A stretch of 64,000 nucleotides of DNA. Origin: Nilaparvata lugens (Eukaryota; Arthropoda; Insecta; Hemiptera; Delphacidae). Below, one piece after another: positions 57,426-64,000 of the stretch. Under the pieces are notes generated by a model. The model had not been told where the DNA came from and ran no database searches. It worked only from the letters and a program-made list of their open reading frames with translations. The position numbers and the translations under genes are program-made. The stretch's first letter is position 1. Each line of letters opens with the position of its first letter. The stretch covers positions 50,509,858-50,573,857 of the forward strand of contig NC_052508.1 in the NCBI RefSeq assembly GCF_014356525.2, written 5' to 3'.

Positions 57426-60400
57426 CTGGAAATAATAATAGAGAAATAAAAAAAAATATTAAACGGAAAACCAAATTAATTCAATCTCATCAATGGGGAA
57501 ATATTGAAACAAAAATTTTGGTGCAGTTCTTGTTGGCGATTTGAGGAGATTTTTAAAGAACGTAAGAATGGATGAAAAATATCTTATGAAATCAGAAAGT
57601 CTAACATACCTATTTGTTTTTTTTCTAATTATCAGTATGTTATTGATATCATTACCATTGCTGGCATTGGCACTGATATTGTCAGCATTGATATTGATAA
57701 AAGATGAAACTGTGACGTCATCACGTCAATATAGAATATAATAAGTTTATTTGTAATCAGGGCCATGCCCATTGTACAAAAGGTTGTGCATGCACAATCA
57801 ACAATAACATCATGACACAATGATAATAACAAAGTTAACATTAACAAATGAATACAACTGAAGATATTTATAAAAAGAACTTGAAAATACAATACTTCAA
57901 ATTGGTCTTCTAATCACTTTGCGATTTTGAGTAAAAAATATCGGTATACAAAGATAAGCATGTGGCACTCAAAAGCAATGAACTTTACCTGACAGCAACA
58001 GATTCTACAGCAAATCTATAAATACCATCTACCAACAGCAGCAGATCTATAAATACCATCTACCAACAGCAACAGCTTCTACAGCAAATCTATAAATACC
58101 ATCTATCTTCTCTACATACTACAATTATTAAAGAGAAAAGCCAAAATCTTATCATTATCCTGTACAATATTCCCCATAAATTATTCAATAGAACGCTTCC
58201 TTATGTCATTTTTAGGGGCATGTCATTAGAAAGGACAGTCTCGTCAGTACCGAGGAAGCAGATTGGACAGATCTCCCCGCTGTTCATTCAAGTACACTTA
58301 CCCTCGAGGAATGATGATAAGTGCTAGTCTCGCTTTCTTATCTCAGTAGGGAGACAACGGTTTATTGGAGAAGTCAACTTGAAATTTACTTGCTCACCAA
58401 TGAGAAAATTTTTGTTTTGAATTTGCATACCTGGGTAGGGAACTAGAATCGAGAGCTCTGACTCTGATAACATCTGAATAAAAAAGTTTTTCACTATGTG
58501 CTCTTTGGTCTATGAGTACAACCAGGGAGATGGCGGACATGCTGAAAGATCTCATTGTAACAGTGAGTGATTAATTCATTTATTAAAAAAAATCTGAATG
58601 CTAGTCCTTCTTTTTAATAGCAAAAAGTGATTTAAATTAATAATAATCAGTTCCTGATCGGAAACAACATTGAAGTTTTATTAAGCCAACATAAGACTTT
58701 TTAGGGAACTCAATTCAATCATCTCATTCGTCCACAGGTTCCTTCCTGAGGCATTATAGAATTGTTCCCACTAGACCCAGTCATCACGACAATATAGGCT
58801 AATGGGTGTTCAACTTTCTAGGCGTTGAGCAAGAACGCAATATTTCAAGTTTTATTCAATATTTCTCTTTCGTCCCTTTCTAATTAATAGACCTAATGAA
58901 TATAAAACTGACACTCTGATAGTGAAATGTTGGATTTCATTAGGATTATTATTACAATTTGTAATTTATAATTTATTAAAAAATCTTGTAACTTTTCGTA
59001 TTTTGATACAAAAAAAATAAACCAAACTGCCTGGTTTTGTTTCGTTTTTGTTCTGATTATTTTCTATATAATAATTGTTTTTCTTTGATGAATTCATGAA
59101 CAAAATTACATTGAATGTCTTAAATAGAGACATTGATTGATTGACAATATGAATGAGGTAAAATAAATGGAACAGTTCAACGATTATAATTTATTGCAGA
59201 TTTTACAGACAATCAGTTTAACAATACACTCAACTGTTCTAAATAAGTTCATTTCCCATAAGGCACATTCAATTACAAATATAATTTTCTTTGGAATACT
59301 TATATTCAACATGAATGAAATCATAAAGAATTATTTCATATCATAAGGTGTAGGAACATGAAACATTCCGCGGTGACAAAGAACTAAATACTAGTTGAAC
59401 GCAAGAATTGAATGATGAGACTGTTATGGGATCATTTTTGAATGTCATTAACAAATGTTCTCTATTCACACAAACTTCTGAAAATTATAAGTTTACCAGA
59501 GATCATCACAATGTAAATTAATGTTAATTATTATTTAAAATAATAGCCCACATGTGTCCAAGTGAGTTATGAAGCACGTTAGTAATAGAAAATATTACTA
59601 GATTTAATTAACAGAAGACATAGTTTTTTCTTGATGAGAAGATCATAACAATTTTTTCATTTTCAATGAGAAAAATAGATACTCTAAAGATCAACAACTC
59701 TTATACTATAGATTATACACTATGAGTAAAACACTTATAACTATCAAAAAAGCAAAGGAAGACATCAGTATACTATAAAATAAAATCATAATACCAGCGA
59801 ATATAATCATATAACATACTAGCGTAAAACATTTAGTAAGAAGTGTATATGATTATTGTGCAATATTTATGATAATCCAACTTTGACTGTGTGATAGAAT
59901 GAACATTAGAGTTTTAGCTGACTAAGATTGCCTTAATAATCTTGCACACATTATTCTTAGAGCCTCTAATCATAGAAGAGCCTATATAATAATAGAAAAA
60001 ATGTAGCATAAGACAGCATCACCATGGTATAGGTCGTTTATAGGTCGACTACTGTCTATTATTACTGTTCTGTCCGGGTGAGAGTGTAAGAATGGAAAGA
60101 AATGGTGAAAAAGAAGAATGGATACCAACAAGAATTGAATAGGTAATTATATTTTTTTCAATTGAGAGACTCCTCTGTGAAGACTATACGAGACTACCAT
60201 CTTCACAAAGCTTATTCACGAGAAAAACTACTAGTAGGTAGCCTACTATCGACTTGATTTAACAATGAAATTTGGAACACGGGATACATTTTTATGCTAT
60301 ATTTTCTACATGCTATAATTTTCTGAATTGAGAACTTGGGAAAATGTTGATGGAGATGCTATTCACTAGAAAATAACTCAAGCAGGCAGGCAACAATAAG

Positions 60401-61639
60401 AAAAATAAATACCACTATCTAGACATATTTTTCCCTATCATGAGAAAGAATATAGAGTATGTAAAATATAGAATAATGTTTTTTTGGCTATAGAATAATG
60501 TTTTAATCTAAATACAAATAAATACACAAAATAGTCCAATAATTTTTTTTGCAATAAAAAAGGGTATTAATTGTCAATAATCATGGTTATAGGTACATTA
60601 AAATAATATTAGATACTCCATGCCATTCCATTCGCACATACTGTATTAAAAATACCTAATATGGATGATTAACGTTTGTATTATTTTTTAATGATATTTA
60701 TTTAGTTGGAGTAATATTTATGGTAAATTGGTAACATTTGAACAAAATGGTAACATTTGTAACAATTTCGACCATACATTATAAGTAATGGAGTCATTTC
60801 CTAATGTTAAGAATTTCTAAGAACAAGATCTTGAAACAGCTACAACCTACATTGAGGTTATTACATCAGTGCTTATCATAGCGTGATCATATCAGAATAA
60901 TTATATCATATCAGTGAGATTGGGTTTATTCTATTCCTAATCTTATTCTTTACCCTGTTTAGCCTACTTTTGTTCAACTATTTAGAATATATCATATTTG
61001 GTTCTAGAGTGTAGCTCACTGAAGCAATTATTTGAGTTACCACCCATTCATTCTATTCATATGAATTAAATATCATATGTATTTAATCATAACTCTAAGT
61101 ATCTAATAAATTTAGATATTAAATGGAGTATATTATTTATTTTTTATTAACTATTCGTGTCTGGGGAAAAAAGTTTGAAGGTCTATAGAATTGAAAATTT
61201 ATCAAGTAACCCTAGTATTATTATTAATAATGAGATAAGTAAACAAGTTAACTAAATTATAAATTATTTAACAAATAAGCCAACTTTGTTGAAATGCGAT
61301 CATAATGATAGATCATAATATGATATGATACATCATAATGATTGTATTCTGCAGTTGAATAATGTGTTTCATTGAACTCTTTCTACCTGCATCATTATAG
61401 GTGGTTCACTATAAAAGGTAGTGCTATTAATATTAAGTAGCAGGTAAACCCTGATATTTATCATTTATGTAACTATCTACTATCCTTTGATAGTTTAACG
61501 TAGTTGAAGAAAAAAGTTGGGAGCACCTGACCACCAATAAAATAAAACGAATATTATTTGTTATTACTATTAATAGAACCGTTTATAATAAGTTACAATG
61601 TAGAATAAAACCTGATTTTTATCTCATTATAACTTTCAA
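57426..61639. other. Long stretch with a minisatellite, no lola exon seen
   Basis: 4.2 kb up to L21. 57988-58103 is a minisatellite. Near 58534 the plus strand has an ATG followed about 33 bases later by ACA|GTGAGT, a possible but unsupported first exon. 58700-61600 is AT-rich with no feature recognised. Confidence 0.5.
57988..58103. repeat. Minisatellite, about three units
   Basis: Repeating unit built of CAACAGCAACAG, TTCTACAG and ATCTATAAATACCATCTAC, the middle unit missing the second block. Confidence 0.88.
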
Positions 61640-62127
61640 TCATTGATTTTGTTTAGCACTTGAGTACGGACAACTATACTTCTTGTGCTTGCTGTAGGTG
61701 AACGGATAGTAGAACTTCAAATTGCAATCGTCGCATTTGAAAGTGGGCTCCTTCTTGCACTCCCACACCACATGGTACTTGAGTGACTTGATCTGCTTGT
61801 AGCATTTCAGGCAGAAGGGACACTTGTGCGTACCATTCGCCCCTCCACAGCCTTGAGGACCGCTCGCCGTAGGAGAGATGTCAGATGAGGAGGAGGTCGC
61901 CTCCTCAGTGGTCCATCTTCGCGCCGAGAGGTTCATGGCTGTCTCGGGGGTGGCGGTGGGGGTGGAATCCCCCTCTTCCAACTCCGCCCCCTCCCAAGCC
62001 CCCTCACCATCTTCTACGACGACAAACTGCGAGATGCAGAGACTCTCCTCGTCACTCGTTCTTCCATCATCGTCGTAGTTCATTTCTGACCCAGAGTTTT
62101 GTTCAAGTTTGACCAGTGGTTCGGTAC
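61640..62127 (-). CDS. lola: lola alternative 3' exon L21, long acidic linker, two C2HC fingers
   Basis: The longest exon, 161 residues. The acceptor (AAATTTTCCAG) gives the common phase; the in-frame Met at residue 15 is internal. The linker (about 100 residues) opens with LVKLEQ (psi-K-x-E SUMO match), then is rich in Asp, Glu, Ser and Thr, like an activation or flexible region. Finger 1: C102, C105, H118, C123 (YKQIKSLKYHVVWEC). Finger 2: C131, C134, H147, C152, so its last ligand is cysteine. The finger body (LKFYYPFTYSKH) is unusually aromatic. GC-rich. Confidence 0.9.
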
Positions 62128-63524
62128 CTGGAAAATTTTACACAAAGTTAGTAAACATGATTAATAATTACAGTAGTGATTCACAATATATTTGAAGCTT
62201 TGTTTAATTGAATGATAAAATACAATATTATGTGAAAACACGGAGTGATTAACTAGATCCTTGATGACGGGGGTTCAATTGAATGTTTATACTATCAAGC
62301 AGAGGCAAAGAAAATTAAAGCAACTGAATAACCCTTGTCTTGTTAGGTGGAAGACTATTCAAATCGTAATACCTGTACTTGTGAAGGAGGCATATAGGCG
62401 GTAACCTGTTGCCTCAATAAACAAATGGATTAAATTTTGTTTCAACTGGCTTTGGTGAACACAGCCTTCTTAAAACTGAAATGGATGGTAGACTGTAGCA
62501 AGTTTCTCTCTGAAAGGATGCCAGTCTTCAACGGTACTCTCGGGAAACACTACAACTTTAGGCAGTTTAGTGAGTATCCATCCAGTCCTGAGAGTGAGGC
62601 TATGACGGATGCATACAGGGATGTAAAAGGGAGCATACTCACCTCAAATCAGGAATAGACAGTTTCACACAATGGGCGTATGGAAGTGGCTTGCTAAGCC
62701 CATAACTGTGCGTGAGCGTGAATGATAGAACCGTACTTGATAGAACAATTTTAAATAGATACACAAATAAAATTAAAATTGTTGTAGATTATTATTCGTT
62801 GGAAGTCCATCAAATGCCAATATTTCATTTCTGAAATAATTGTTTAAATACTTGAAATAATATTTCCTAGTAAATACATAAATTTAGATAAATAATTATA
62901 GATATTATACATAATGTAGATAAATTGAATTAAGAGATAACGACTGTTGAATTTTAAAAGATTTTGAAACATAGAAATAAGTCAAGAAACGTTAAACGAT
63001 AGTATAAGATTGGAGAAATGCATTACCTTGCTTTTTGGAAGACGAACATTTGAATGTTAGCAGACAAGGAAAGTGAAATGAGAATGTGAAATTTCTTCAT
63101 AAATACGTTTCATTCTAACAATAAAATTTACATAGTCTAAATAAATATCACTGTGCAAATAGAACATAAATAGAATTTACAATGTTTTCAATTTTCACCA
63201 AAGTAATTGTATTTGAATAAAAAATAATACAAATAGATACATTGAAATTGACATTAGTATGGTAAAACTCTGACATGGTATTGACATATTGCGTAAAATT
63301 GGTACAGTCTAAACTAATATCATCGAGCAAAGTAATATAACTCTAGTCTATTTCAGAAACAGAAGAACTATTGAAATAGGATAAAAATATATTTAAAATA
63401 ATTTGAAAGTTGCTTTACTGAAGGTAAATAACATAAGGTCATAACATTAGTCTATGGGTGATACGAGGAATAGATAGACCAGCATAACGTTTCACGTGGC
63501 TTCCGATCCACCGACAAATAATGA
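62128..63524. other. Intronic stretch with a GC-richer plus-strand frame
   Basis: 1.4 kb between L21 and L22. 62437-62658 on the plus strand has a 73-residue open frame of normal-looking composition (with LSERMPVFNGTLGKHYNF) but no recognised domain or clear splice sites; possibly a retroelement piece. The rest is AT-rich. Confidence 0.5.
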
Positions 63525-63802
63525 TCACGGACTCTTGAGAACTGAACCGCTGTGCTTGATGAAGATATGCTTCCTGAGATTTCCTTTGAGCTTACTGCGG
63601 TGCGAGCAGTAGGGACAAGAGAAGCGTGGCTCAAGACCACACTCGAATTTCAAGTGCGACTTGAGGTTGCTCGAAGACTGATAGCTCTTGCCGCATCTGG
63701 GACACTTGTAGTTTTTGCCGCCTTGACTGAGGATGGCCTTCAGAGGATCACCACTCCCACAGATCCTTGGAGCCAAGTATCCCTCAGCAAAGAACGAACC
63801 AC
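63525..63802 (-). CDS. lola: lola alternative 3' exon L22, two zinc fingers
   Basis: The exon of this window closest to the shared lola exons. The acceptor (CGATATGTACTAG) is followed by a split codon and 91 residues. The linker begins GSFFAEGYLAPR. Finger 1: C33, C36, H49, C54 (GKSYQSSSNLKSHLKFEC). Finger 2: C62, C65, H78, H83 (SHRSKLKGNLRKH body, close to L5 and L6). The tail is SGSVLKSP. The common donor to which it would be joined lies outside the window. Confidence 0.92.
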
Positions 63803-64000
63803 CTAGTACATATCGATAACAAACATCAATCTACTGGGAAGTACCTTACTATAGCCTTATTAGAAAGCACAGGATATTATCCAGGTACATACACCACACC
63901 CATTGCAACTGCAGTGTATTGAATCATGATTGCTGCACAATTTTCAAAGTGTAATATGGTACTTTAGAAGCTTGTATACCTAAACCAAGTAAAAGTCACT

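Noticed and set aside
58534..58575. Plus-strand ATG with a GTGAGT donor as a first exon
   Set aside because: Only about 11 codons and no partner exon found; kept as a remark in the stretch entry.
1..64000. CRISPR arrays, rRNA, tRNA genes, bacterial operons
   Set aside because: No regularly spaced repeats of that kind, no cloverleaf or rRNA-like sequence seen by eye, and the gene structure is spliced and eukaryotic.

Overview
Insect nuclear DNA, AT-rich, intron-rich and full of transposon remnants. Its main content is one array of alternative 3' coding exons of the BTB/zinc-finger gene lola (longitudinals lacking), all on the minus strand. The spliced non-LTR elements, the many MITEs and the general repeat style suggest a hemipteran (planthopper-like) genome; that placement is an inference from style, not a match I could run. 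The shared 5' exons of lola (promoters, BTB domain) are not here and should lie to the right, beyond position 64000.

I count 22 variable exons, labelled L1 (leftmost, most distal from the shared exons) to L22 (rightmost). Most encode a short linker followed by two fingers: a C2HC finger (usually C-x2-C-x12-H-x4-C, with the recurring YEC/HEC ending) and then a C2H2 finger. Each exon has its own stop codon. In all 22 the frame of the fingers meets an AG acceptor in the same phase (one base of the split codon upstream, two downstream), so any of them can be joined in frame to one common donor. This is the known lola architecture (in Drosophila about 20 isoforms, some made by trans-splicing). L10 (31226-31353) was found by reading for this acceptor-plus-finger pattern; it encodes only 41 residues. 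L3, L7 and L10 are single-finger exons. L14 and L15 are a diverged tandem pair whose second finger is also C2HC. L11+L12 and L19+L20 are two copies of a duplicated exon pair.

Between the exons lie mobile elements and repeats: a nearly complete CR1/jockey-like non-LTR retrotransposon between L11 and L12 (34635-39130, plus strand, two frameshifts, poly(A) tail); a 3'-truncated endonuclease fragment of an RTE-like element (about 31820-32745, minus strand) set between 180-bp direct repeats; a 601-bp foldback element with TTAA target duplications (49110-49710); several MITEs with terminal inverted repeats; and microsatellites. L1 is embedded in about 1.6 kb of almost pure purine (plus) / pyrimidine (minus) sequence. 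One non-lola coding exon with good splice sites, from a transposon-like insect gene family of unknown function, lies at 57049-57425.

The most informative points are the uniform phase across the array, the hidden short exon L10, a strong splice donor at the end of L3 that would make it a symmetric cassette exon, and a transposon fragment that supplies the last codons of L20 when compared with its sister L12.
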